DNA from: CAZCBN01 sp964496975
GTDB lineage: Bacteria; Planctomycetota; Phycisphaerae; Phycisphaerales; UBA1924
NCBI GenBank assembly: GCA_964496975.1
Contig: CAZCBN010000008.1
Span: 1 to 45,074, forward strand
Direction: 5' to 3'
DNA length: 45,074 nt
A program made the translations under genes and the position numbers. This document shows, piece by piece, positions 1 through 7,094 of this stretch (positions are counted from its first letter, which is position 1; the number at the start of each line of letters is the position of its first letter). The notes below the pieces were generated by a model that was not told the origin of the DNA, made no database searches, and saw only the letters and a program-made list of their open reading frames with translations.

Positions 1-337
1 GTTCGGGGCCGCCGGTCTGGAGCACGACGCCGCGGGCGGCGGTGTCGCCGCGGCCCAGGGGGACTTCGACGTGGTCTCCGCGGGCGAGGCCGCGGCCGGA
101 GTAGGTGAGGCCGTCGTCGGTGTCTGGGCCGCGGGAGTCGATGGAGCGTTCGACGGCGACGCGGGCGTAGGTCTCGGCGCCGGTCGGGGGCGACGGGGGG
201 GCCGCGTCGGGGTGGCCGGTGCGGGGGTGGGCTGCGTGGGGGTGGGCGTCCGGGGTCGACGGGTCGAGCGGGCGTCGCCTGGGGGCGCCGGCGGGCGTGC
301 TTTCAAAGAGTGATGCGGCCTCGCGGCGTTTGGTCAC
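1..337 (-). CDS. priA: Probable primosomal protein N' (PriA), N-terminal part, cut by window edge
   Basis: Only the first 112 residues are in the window; the gene runs off the left edge. About residues 58-112 read like the PriA 3'-DNA-end-binding domain: YARVAVERSID, then LTYSGRGLARGDHVEVPLG and a GVV strand, matching the family pattern of a beta strand, a 'pseudo FDY' segment and G-D-x-V-x-V-P-x-G. PriA is the helicase that reloads the replisome at stalled forks. The first 57 or so residues are a Pro/Ala-rich extension not usual for the family. GTG at 337 is the only start I find in frame after the in-frame TAG at 349-347; a GGAG lies just upstream but closer than usual. It is head to head with carA, 16 bp apart. 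The identification rests on a short segment. Confidence 0.6.
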   Translation of the reverse strand, partial: MTKRREAASLFESTPAGAPRRRPLDPSTPDAHPHAAHPRTGHPDAAPPSPPTGAETYARVAVERSIDSRGPDTDDGLTYSGRGLARGDHVEVPLGRGDTAARGVVLQTGGPE

Positions 338-353
338 GCTCCTAGACTACGTC

Positions 354-1616
354 GTGATCAACACGACAAGTCGCGGGCATCGGGATCGTTCGGCCGCTGG
401 GTTTGGGGGCGACGCCGCGCGCGTCGGGCGGCTGGCGTTGGCGGACGGGGGGGTGTTCCGCGGCGTGCCGTTTGGCGCGGTGGGGCGCGACCTGGTCGTG
501 GCGGCGGAGGTTGTGTTCAACACGGCGATGACGGGGTATCAGGAGTCGCTGACGGACCCGAGCTACACGGGGCAGATCCTGGTGCAGACGGCGCCGCTGA
601 TCGGCAACACCGGGGTGAACGAGGCGGACGTGGAGTCGGCGAAGGTGCAGGTCGCGGGCTTTGTCGTCCGTGAGCTGACGAGGCGGCACTCGAACTTTCG
701 CGCGACGCAGGGCCTGGCGGCGTACCTCGCGGAGGCGGGGGTGCTCGGGCTGTGCGGGGTGGACACGCGGGCGCTGACGCGGCGGCTGCGGACGGGTGGC
801 GTGACGCCCGGGGTGATTACCGATCGCGCGGGCCTGAGCGACGCGGAGCTGGTGGAGATGGCGCGGTCGGCGCCGTCGATGGCGGGGGCGAACCTGGTGC
901 CGCTGGTGGGGTGCTCGTCGCGGCAGGGGTGGCAGGAGACGCTGGGCGAGTGGAGCCCGGGCGGCGACGGTGGGGCGCGGGGCGAAGCGCCGCTACGCGT
1001 GCTGGCGCTCGATTGCGGCGTGAAGCGGAACATCCTGCGGCACCTGGCCGACCTTGGCTGCGAGGTGGTGGTGGTGCCGCATGACACGCCCGGGGAAACC
1101 CTGGCTGCGGCGCTGGACCGCGGCGAGGCGGACGGGCTGTTCATTTCCAACGGGCCGGGCGATCCGGCGGCGGTGGCGGCGACCATCCGGTCGTTGTCGA
1201 TGTTGCTGCACCGGCCGGCGGGGAAGGTGCCCCCTATTTTCGGGATTTGTCTTGGGCACCAGTTGCTGGCGCTGGCGTTGGGGGCGGGTTCGTACAAGAT
1301 GCCGTTCGGTCACCGCGGGGCGAATCAGCCGGTGAAGGACGTCGCGACGGGGCGGGTGCGGATCACGAGCCAGAACCACGGGTTTGCGATCGACGCGGCG
1401 TCGCTGGAGGCGGCGGGGGGGAGGGTGAGCCAGGTTCACCTGAACGACGGAACGGTGGCGGGGTTTGAGCTGGTGGACCGGCCGGTGTTCTGTGTGCAGT
1501 ACCACCCGGAGGCGTCGCCCGGGCCGCACGACGCGGCGGACTTGTTTGGGCGGTTTGTGGAGTCGATGCGGGCTCGGCGCCGGGGTTTGTCTGGGGTGGC
1601 GTTGGGGGCGGTGTGA
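354..1616 (+). CDS. carA: Carbamoyl-phosphate synthase small subunit (glutamine amidotransferase)
   Basis: This subunit hydrolyses glutamine and channels ammonia to the large subunit CarB to make carbamoyl phosphate for pyrimidine and arginine synthesis. The N-terminal CarA domain is clear (LALADGGVFRG, then AMTGYQESLTDPSYTGQ). The C-terminal class I amidotransferase has the nucleophile Cys in GICLGHQ and the His/Glu pair in QYHPEASPGPHD. The 420-residue length is slightly above the roughly 380 of the family, because about 30 residues precede the conserved start. GTG at 354 is chosen because it lies just past the divergent priA start; the in-frame ATG at 219 would run 119 bp into priA. The start remains uncertain. 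carB is not in the window. Confidence 0.93.
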   Translation: MINTTSRGHRDRSAAGFGGDAARVGRLALADGGVFRGVPFGAVGRDLVVAAEVVFNTAMTGYQESLTDPSYTGQILVQTAPLIGNTGVNEADVESAKVQVAGFVVRELTRRHSNFRATQGLAAYLAEAGVLGLCGVDTRALTRRLRTGGVTPGVITDRAGLSDAELVEMARSAPSMAGANLVPLVGCSSRQGWQETLGEWSPGGDGGARGEAPLRVLALDCGVKRNILRHLADLGCEVVVVPHDTPGETLAAALDRGEADGLFISNGPGDPAAVAATIRSLSMLLHRPAGKVPPIFGICLGHQLLALALGAGSYKMPFGHRGANQPVKDVATGRVRITSQNHGFAIDAASLEAAGGRVSQVHLNDGTVAGFELVDRPVFCVQYHPEASPGPHDAADLFGRFVESMRARRRGLSGVALGAV

Positions 1617-2108
1617 GGGGCTCGCGGGGTCGGGTCGCGGCGGCCGCGGGCGGATTTTTTGGAACCGCGGGGTGGTGCAGCGGCGAAGCGGTAGTTGTGA
1701 AACCGGGCGGCCTCGGGGGCGGGGGTAGTCTGCGCTCGGTGTGTCAAGGCTTTGTTCAAAATTCGACAAAAAAGCGTGCGGCGGGCCTTGCGGCCGTGCG
1801 GCAATCCGGTAGGTTGCATAGGTCGCTGGCGGAGGGCGTTGCCCCCACGGGTCATTGGCCGCGTTCGCTGGGCCAACCTTGGGGTCGGTGCGTTCCGCGT
1901 GGCGGGTTGACGAGAGGCGGCGCGGCGTGTGTGCCGGCCGCTTGAACGCGAGGAATCGCCGGAGAACTGTGCTTCGTTGAGCAACGTGACTCGGCCAGAC
2001 GCGTTGAGATGTCCGTGTGATGTCGCCCCCGGGCTGTTTCCGGTGGCGACTGTGGTGTGTGTGTGAGTGTGTGTGTTGGAAACTTTCTTCGTGCAGAGGA
2101 GATGCCAC
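1617..2108. other. Intergenic region between carA and a secreted-protein gene
   Basis: About 490 bp without a convincing gene. It includes an AT-richer patch near 1745-1777 with two A/T runs, a short CGTTG/CAACG inverted repeat around 1975-1986, and a GT-rich dinucleotide tract at about 2052-2075 in the presumed 5' untranslated region of the next gene. No carA terminator with a T run is evident. Confidence 0.6.
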
Positions 2109-3740
2109 ATGTTGAACCGTGGTCTCATGCTCGCGGCTCTCGCCGGGGCGGCTTGTTCGGCCAGCGCTGATCGTCTGATCACCGAGTCCGCGTCGAACAC
2201 GTTCCGCAAGGCCCCGATGATCGTCAACGGCGCCGACGCCCAGGCGATGTACATCAACGTCGAGACGGGCGAGCGCGTGTTCTTCCGCGACGAGTTCGAG
2301 TTCCGTGACGGCGGCGCCGAGGTCTTCTCGAACAGCCGCGTCGACTGGTGCGACCAGGGCGCGCTGGACTTCTTCGATTACCCGCTCGTCGTGAGCTTCT
2401 GGTACGACGCGCAGGAGCCCGCGGGCACCGGCTTCCGGACGCTGTCGGCCGTGGTGTACGGCGACATCGCGTTCGAGAGCCAGGTCAACCAGTTCGAGTT
2501 CGGCATGTTCACGCAGGTTGCCCCTGACTCGTTCGAGGGCACGGACTTCGACCCCGAGGTCGTTGGCAACAACCTGAACATGCTGTTCTGGGCGAACTAC
2601 ATCGGCTTCGCGAACAGCACGGCCGTCCCGATGTTCCTCTTCACGATCACCGGTCTGCCGAGCCGCGGCTTCGACGTGGACCCGATCGCGAACCCGAACA
2701 CGGGCACCGTGTTCACCCCCATCGTCGTTGACCTGCCCGCCGGCAACCTCTGGGAGTTCGGCAACCGCAACGGCGTGCTCGAGCCCGGCAGCACGGCGAC
2801 CGGCCTCGACGTCCGCGTCGACGGCGACTGGAACCCCGACATCAACGGCGACACGATCCTCGACGCGAATGACCTGCCCGGCGGCGACGCCAACGGCGAC
2901 GGCTTCGTCGACGATCTGGACCGCAACGTGTTCGAGGTGGACGAGGCTCTGGCCGGCGGCCCGACCTTCGCTCCGCCGTTCGACTACATCGCGACGGGCA
3001 TGGGCTCGCAGTTCGACTTCGCGGTCGAGATGTGGTACGACCAGCCCGGCGTGACGCTGTTCGACGGCGGCACGGGCGTCGGCACCGCCGCGGTGCAGAG
3101 CCAGGGCTTCATCATCGCCGGTCCCCGCCAGAGCGAGTGGAACGCTTTCCGCCTCGGCGCTGAGGCGTTCGAGTCGGTGACGTCGAACGGTGGCCTCGCG
3201 GGCCGCTTCTTCGGCGACGTGGACTGGGAAGACGTTGCGGTGACCGCGGGCTTCCCCGTCGGCCCGACGATCGCGGCGGCCTCGGGTATCCGTGACCGCA
3301 TCGAGTCGTTCCAGCTCGAGTTCCCGTCCACCGCCGACAACCGTCAGCCGCTCGACTTCGACGGCGACACGGTGGCCGACGTGACCCTGGGCGAGAACCT
3401 CGGCGGTCTGTTCTTCGGTGGCTACGTGCAGCGTCCGGCCGGCCAGGCTCAGCAGAGCGGCCCGGCCCTGTGCGCGGCCGACCCCCTGACGGGCTTGATC
3501 GAGCCGACCGGCGTTGACTGGAACCCCTTCGCCGGCGTGTACTTCGCGATGCGGTGCTTCACCGACGTCGTGCCCTGCCCGGCCGACTTCAACGGTGACA
3601 CGGTCCCGGGTGACATCTTCGACCTGTTCGACTTCCTGGCCGCCCTCGAAGCCGGCCTGGACTTCAACAACGACACGACCGGTGGTGACATCTTCGACCT
3701 GTTCGACTTCCTGGCCGCCCTCGACGCTGGCTGCCCTTGA
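2109..3740 (+). CDS. Secreted protein with C-terminal dockerin-like duplicated repeat
   Basis: A 543-residue exported protein. The first 20 residues form a signal peptide (MLNRGLMLAALAGAACSASA). The body, residues 21-489, is acidic and rich in Asp, Gly, Phe and Asn; I recognise no enzyme family in it. Residues 490-543 hold two dockerin-like units, CPADFNGDTVPGDIFDLFDF and a second copy, ending in LDAGCP. The Asp/Asn-rich loops resemble calcium-binding dockerin or EF-hand-like loops. Phycisphaerae use such Gly-Cys-ending modules as C-terminal anchors. ATG at 2109 follows an AGAGGAG ribosome site by about 6 nt. A strong intrinsic terminator follows. Function unknown; extracellular or envelope location inferred. 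Confidence 0.85.
   Translation: MLNRGLMLAALAGAACSASADRLITESASNTFRKAPMIVNGADAQAMYINVETGERVFFRDEFEFRDGGAEVFSNSRVDWCDQGALDFFDYPLVVSFWYDAQEPAGTGFRTLSAVVYGDIAFESQVNQFEFGMFTQVAPDSFEGTDFDPEVVGNNLNMLFWANYIGFANSTAVPMFLFTITGLPSRGFDVDPIANPNTGTVFTPIVVDLPAGNLWEFGNRNGVLEPGSTATGLDVRVDGDWNPDINGDTILDANDLPGGDANGDGFVDDLDRNVFEVDEALAGGPTFAPPFDYIATGMGSQFDFAVEMWYDQPGVTLFDGGTGVGTAAVQSQGFIIAGPRQSEWNAFRLGAEAFESVTSNGGLAGRFFGDVDWEDVAVTAGFPVGPTIAAASGIRDRIESFQLEFPSTADNRQPLDFDGDTVADVTLGENLGGLFFGGYVQRPAGQAQQSGPALCAADPLTGLIEPTGVDWNPFAGVYFAMRCFTDVVPCPADFNGDTVPGDIFDLFDFLAALEAGLDFNNDTTGGDIFDLFDFLAALDAGCP
3609..3649 (+). repeat. 41-bp perfect direct repeat, copy 1 (dockerin-like unit)
   Basis: Encodes the GDIFDLFDFLAAL core of the first dockerin-like unit. 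The same 41 bases recur at 3684-3724, 75 bp later, with no mismatch, so identity holds at the DNA level and not only in protein. Confidence 0.9.
3684..3724 (+). repeat. 41-bp perfect direct repeat, copy 2 (dockerin-like unit)
   Basis: Second copy of the repeat at 3609-3649, encoding the second GDIFDLFDFLAAL unit, 17 nt before the stop codon. Confidence 0.9.
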
Positions 3741-4077
3741 GTCTGCGGCGGTGAAGGTCGCAAGGCCCCGGGCGAGCACGCTCGCGTGACGACCTCGGGC
3801 TGAGCATCGAATCTGCTTCCGATGCACATCACGGCCGCGTCCACTTCGGTGGACGCGGCCTTTTTCTTGCGCGCACGGCGTGGCGCGGACGGGGGGGGCC
3901 GAGGCGGTGGGGCTTGCGCGGCGCGGGCGCATGTGGCCAGCCGGCGCGTGTGCGAGTGCCCTTCGCGTGACATCGACGACGTTGGCGTGCGCGGCGGGTT
4001 CGGCGTCGCGATCTGGGCTGGGTCCGCGGCAAGGGGGCGTGCGGGTGCGTGGCTGAGGTGGCGGACGCGAGCGGGCG
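3741..4077. other. Intergenic region with convergent gene ends
   Basis: Holds the terminator at 3833-3866. Otherwise GC-rich sequence between the ends of two convergent genes, with nothing else recognised. Confidence 0.6.
3833..3866 (+). terminator. Intrinsic terminator with UUCG loop
   Basis: A perfect 12-bp stem (GGCCGCGTCCAC with GTGGACGCGGCC) closed by a TTCG tetraloop and followed by TTTTTC. It ends the secreted-protein transcript about 92 nt after its stop codon. Confidence 0.93.
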
Positions 4078-5769
4078 TCAGCGCGTGGCGGGCCAGACTC
4101 GGCGGCCGGCGACGTAGGTGTCGGTGATCTGGATGTCCTTGATGGTGGACGGGGCCGCGGCGGTCGGGTCGGCCTGGAGGATGACGAAGTCGGCGAGTTT
4201 GCCGGGTTCGATGCTGCCTTTCATGTGCTCCTCGAAGCTTGCGAAGGCGCTGCCAAGGGTCCAGGCGGCGATGGCTTCTTCGGCGCTGATGCGTTGCTCA
4301 GGGCCGTAGACCTTGCCCTCGGCGCTCGTTCGAAGCACCATGTCCTGAATGCGGACGAGGGGCTTGGCGGCGGAGACGGGGCTGTCGGAGTTTCCGGCGA
4401 TCGGGATGCCCAGATCGAGGGCGGAGCGGGCGGGGTGCATCATGGGCCAGCGGTGCTCGCCGTAGGGCTCCATTTTGTCGCCGTGCTCGTCGATGTAGCT
4501 GTGCGGGGCGAGGACGAGGCCGAGGGCCTTGGTGCGTTCGAGCAGGGCTTGGGTCATGACGCTGCCGTGCTCGATGCGGTGGCGGTGGTCGGGGCGTGGG
4601 TTGCTGAGGTTGGCCTGCTCGACGGCGTCGAGGAGCATGGCGATTTCGCGGTCGCCGTTGGCGTGGGTGCAGGCTTGCAGGCCGGCGTTGTGGACGCGGG
4701 CGATGAGGGCGTTCAGGTCGGCTTGCGAGCGCTTTGGGGGGATGCCGAAGTAGTCGGGGCGGCCGACGTAGGGCTCGGAGAGCCAGCAGGTTTGGCCGGA
4801 GAGGGAGTTGCCGTGGAAAAGTTTGACGGAGCCGATGCGGATCCAGTCGTCGCCGCGGCCTGAGGACTGGACCATGTGGGCGAGGTCGTCGACGTCGTCG
4901 GCCTGAAGCATGACGGTGATGCGGACGGTGGGGCGCGCGGCGTGGGTGCGGCGGTAGTCGGCGAGGGAGCCTTGGCCGGTGCCGGCGACGGTGATGCTGG
5001 TGAGGCCTTGGGCGAGGTAGGCGTCAAAGCAGCGGAGGAGAGCCTCGGTTTCTTCGTCTTCGCTGGCCTTGGCGGCGGAGGCGCTGACGCGGGTGACGAG
5101 GCCGGCGGCGGACTCGCGGAGCAGGCCGGTTGGGCGGCCTGTTGGGTCGCGGTCGAGGGCGCCGCCGGGGGGGTCTTTGGTGTCGTTGGTGATGCCGGCG
5201 AGTTGGAGGGCGAGGGAGTTGGCGCAGGAGAGGTGGCCGCTGGAGTGGCGGATGATGATGGGGTGCGTGGTGCTGGCGCGGTCGAGGTCGTCGCGGGTGG
5301 GGTGGCGGCCGAGTTTGGTTTCCTGGAAGCCGCGGCCGCGGATCCAGACGCCTGCGGGCGTGGCGGCGGCCTTCTTTGCGAGGCGTTCGACGAGGGCGTC
5401 GATGGTGGGGCAGGTGTCTGGGCCGCACTGGACGGTGCCGAGGGGGCCGAACTCGTCGTAGGCGGGGGAGGGGTGGATGTGGGCGTCGTGAAAGCCGGGG
5501 GTGATGGTGCGGCCGGCGGCGTCGATGATGGTGGTTGCGGCGGAGGCGAGGGCGGCGGGGTTGCTCGCGGCGGCGGGGTCGGCGTGGATGGTGCTGAGGA
5601 CTTCGTCAAGCGAGCCGACGGCGATGAAGCGGCCGTCGTCGACGGCGAGGGCGGTGGCGCGCGGGGCGGCGCTGTTGATGGTGATGATGGTGGCGTTGTG
5701 GATGAGGAGGTCGGGGGCGGCTGAGGCGACGTTGGCGAGGAGGAGGGCGGCGATGGTGAGCGCGTGCAT
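4078..5769 (-). CDS. Secreted amidohydrolase, YtcJ-like (amidohydrolase family 3)
   Basis: A 563-residue metal-dependent hydrolase of the amidohydrolase superfamily. Residues 1-18 are a signal peptide (MHALTIAALLLANVASAA). The mature N-terminus begins with the beta-sandwich pattern LLIHNATIITI. The metal-binding HxH is in GFHDAHIHP (His97, His99). Further signatures are THANGDREI, HRIEHGSV, the late Asp in GNSDSPVS and the closing GKLADFVIL. YtcJ-like enzymes act on C-N bonds of varied substrates, and the substrate here cannot be told. ATG at 5769 gives the signal peptide. No Shine-Dalgarno sits before it; the upstream DNA on this strand is pyrimidine-rich, so the start could be translated without one. 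It lies 134 bp downstream of top6A in the same direction, possibly a separate transcript. Confidence 0.88.
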   Translation of the reverse strand: MHALTIAALLLANVASAAPDLLIHNATIITINSAAPRATALAVDDGRFIAVGSLDEVLSTIHADPAAASNPAALASAATTIIDAAGRTITPGFHDAHIHPSPAYDEFGPLGTVQCGPDTCPTIDALVERLAKKAAATPAGVWIRGRGFQETKLGRHPTRDDLDRASTTHPIIIRHSSGHLSCANSLALQLAGITNDTKDPPGGALDRDPTGRPTGLLRESAAGLVTRVSASAAKASEDEETEALLRCFDAYLAQGLTSITVAGTGQGSLADYRRTHAARPTVRITVMLQADDVDDLAHMVQSSGRGDDWIRIGSVKLFHGNSLSGQTCWLSEPYVGRPDYFGIPPKRSQADLNALIARVHNAGLQACTHANGDREIAMLLDAVEQANLSNPRPDHRHRIEHGSVMTQALLERTKALGLVLAPHSYIDEHGDKMEPYGEHRWPMMHPARSALDLGIPIAGNSDSPVSAAKPLVRIQDMVLRTSAEGKVYGPEQRISAEEAIAAWTLGSAFASFEEHMKGSIEPGKLADFVILQADPTAAAPSTIKDIQITDTYVAGRRVWPATR

Positions 5770-5903
5770 GGCGGGGACGATACCGCGCGGGATGTTGGGG
5801 ATGCGTGAAGAAGAGAAGAAGGAGGGATGAAGGCGTGTTGAGGGGCGGCAGGTGGGCCGCCGCAGAGGAAGGTTGGCGCAGCGGGCTTCGGGGAGCGGGT
5901 TGG

Positions 5904-7088
5904 TTACTCGAGCCAGTCCTCGGCGGCGAGGCGTTCGGGGACGTAGGTCTCGGTCACGTAGCTGATGTCCTTGGTGATGAGCGACTCGACTTCCATTTTG
6001 AAGCCGTTGTCGAGCATTTTTTGGATTTCCTTCTGCCAGCCCTTGCGGTCTCTGAACCACGGGTACTCGGCGATCTGCTTGGCGCGGGCGATATCGCGGT
6101 CGTTCAATGTGATCTGCACATCGTCGCTCAGGTCGCATTGCTCGTAGTCCTTGGCGCGGATGCCGAGGAACTTGGCGTCGGGGATGGCGAGGCGTTCGCT
6201 TTCGAACGCGAGGCTGATGGAGCCCTGCTTGATGACGCTGTAGATGTAGTGCCCCCAGGGGTCGCAGTCGAGCAGGCAGATGATGGGGAGGCGGTGCTCT
6301 TTGTTCAGGCGGTGCAGGAGGCGGCGGACGCCTCGGGGGGGTTGGCCGCTGCCCTCGGTGAGGATGCAGTTGTGGGTTTCCCAGAAGCGGTCTTCGTTGA
6401 AGCGTTGCCAGACGGTGTCTTTTTCGACGTGGAGGACGAAGTCGGCGTCGACCTTTTGGAACTGGATGATGTCGGGCTCGCAGATGCTGGGGATGGCGTA
6501 GCCGCCGGAGCCCATGCGTCGGCAGTCGATGGTGTCGCCGGAGTCGATGACGGTGATGTTGCCGACCATGGTGCCGCGCTTTTTGGCGAAGATGTGCAGC
6601 TCTTCGCGGAGGGCGCCGAGCGTGACCTCGAGGTCTTCGAGGATGCCGTCGGACTCTTCCTGGTCGGCGAAGGTTTTTTCCTTGGTGCCCTGGATGGTGT
6701 GGAGGCCCTGGTAGAACATGCCGCGGAGGCTGGAGGTCTTGTCGCGTTCGATGAGGTCGCCGATGCCCTTGGCGTGCAGGAGGGTCTGCATGAACTTTTT
6801 GGCCATGCCAAGGTTGAAGAGTTGCCGCTCGCTCGCGGCGTCGCCCATGCGGAGGATGCCGGCCTTTTTGTCCCAGACGGTGTTCGAGGCGGCGCGGGTG
6901 GGGACGGAGAGGGTGGGCTCATGATCCGCGAGCGCGGCTGCGACGACGTTGGAACCGAGGCCCTTGAGAGACTTGGCGGTGCGCTCGTCGCGGGCGGTGC
7001 GGGAGGCGGACTTGGGGGTAGAGCGGGATGAAGCGGCGGCGGGGGCGGCTGCGTTGGTCGGGGCTTTTTTGGATGTTTTTTTGGCCAT
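5904..7088 (-). CDS. top6A: DNA topoisomerase VI subunit A (Spo11-like)
   Basis: Catalytic subunit of the type IIB topoisomerase, which makes a double-strand break through a tyrosine and passes a second duplex. 394 residues. After a basic Ala/Lys/Ser-rich tail of about 45 residues comes the CAP/winged-helix domain, with the presumed catalytic Tyr126 in SSLRGMFYQG. The Toprim domain follows, with its Glu in HVEKD (Glu222) and the acidic pair in LLDCDPWGH (Asp274, Asp276). These match archaeal and plant Top6A. ATG at 7088 lies 6 nt after the top6B stop, so the two are one operon. Topoisomerase VI is characteristic of archaea and plants and scattered in bacteria. A full set of catalytic residues suggests an active enzyme. 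Confidence 0.93.
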   Translation of the reverse strand: MAKKTSKKAPTNAAAPAAASSRSTPKSASRTARDERTAKSLKGLGSNVVAAALADHEPTLSVPTRAASNTVWDKKAGILRMGDAASERQLFNLGMAKKFMQTLLHAKGIGDLIERDKTSSLRGMFYQGLHTIQGTKEKTFADQEESDGILEDLEVTLGALREELHIFAKKRGTMVGNITVIDSGDTIDCRRMGSGGYAIPSICEPDIIQFQKVDADFVLHVEKDTVWQRFNEDRFWETHNCILTEGSGQPPRGVRRLLHRLNKEHRLPIICLLDCDPWGHYIYSVIKQGSISLAFESERLAIPDAKFLGIRAKDYEQCDLSDDVQITLNDRDIARAKQIAEYPWFRDRKGWQKEIQKMLDNGFKMEVESLITKDISYVTETYVPERLAAEDWLE

Positions 7089-7094
7089 GGCGTG

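Noticed and set aside
219..353. ATG at 219 as the carA start
   Set aside because: Would put about 119 bp of carA inside priA on the other strand and add 45 residues with no family match.
2052..2075. GT-rich tract as a possible microsatellite or Z-DNA site
   Set aside because: Short and imperfect; recorded only as part of the intergenic description.
993..3932. A 979-codon open frame on the minus strand opposite carA and the secreted-protein gene
   Set aside because: Product is Arg/His/Val-rich without domains, and it lies antisense to two well-supported genes; a known artefact of high-GC codon bias.
4225..5724. Long plus-strand frames opposite the amidohydrolase
   Set aside because: Gly/Val/Ala/Asp-rich mirror translations of a gene with clear metal-binding motifs on the other strand.
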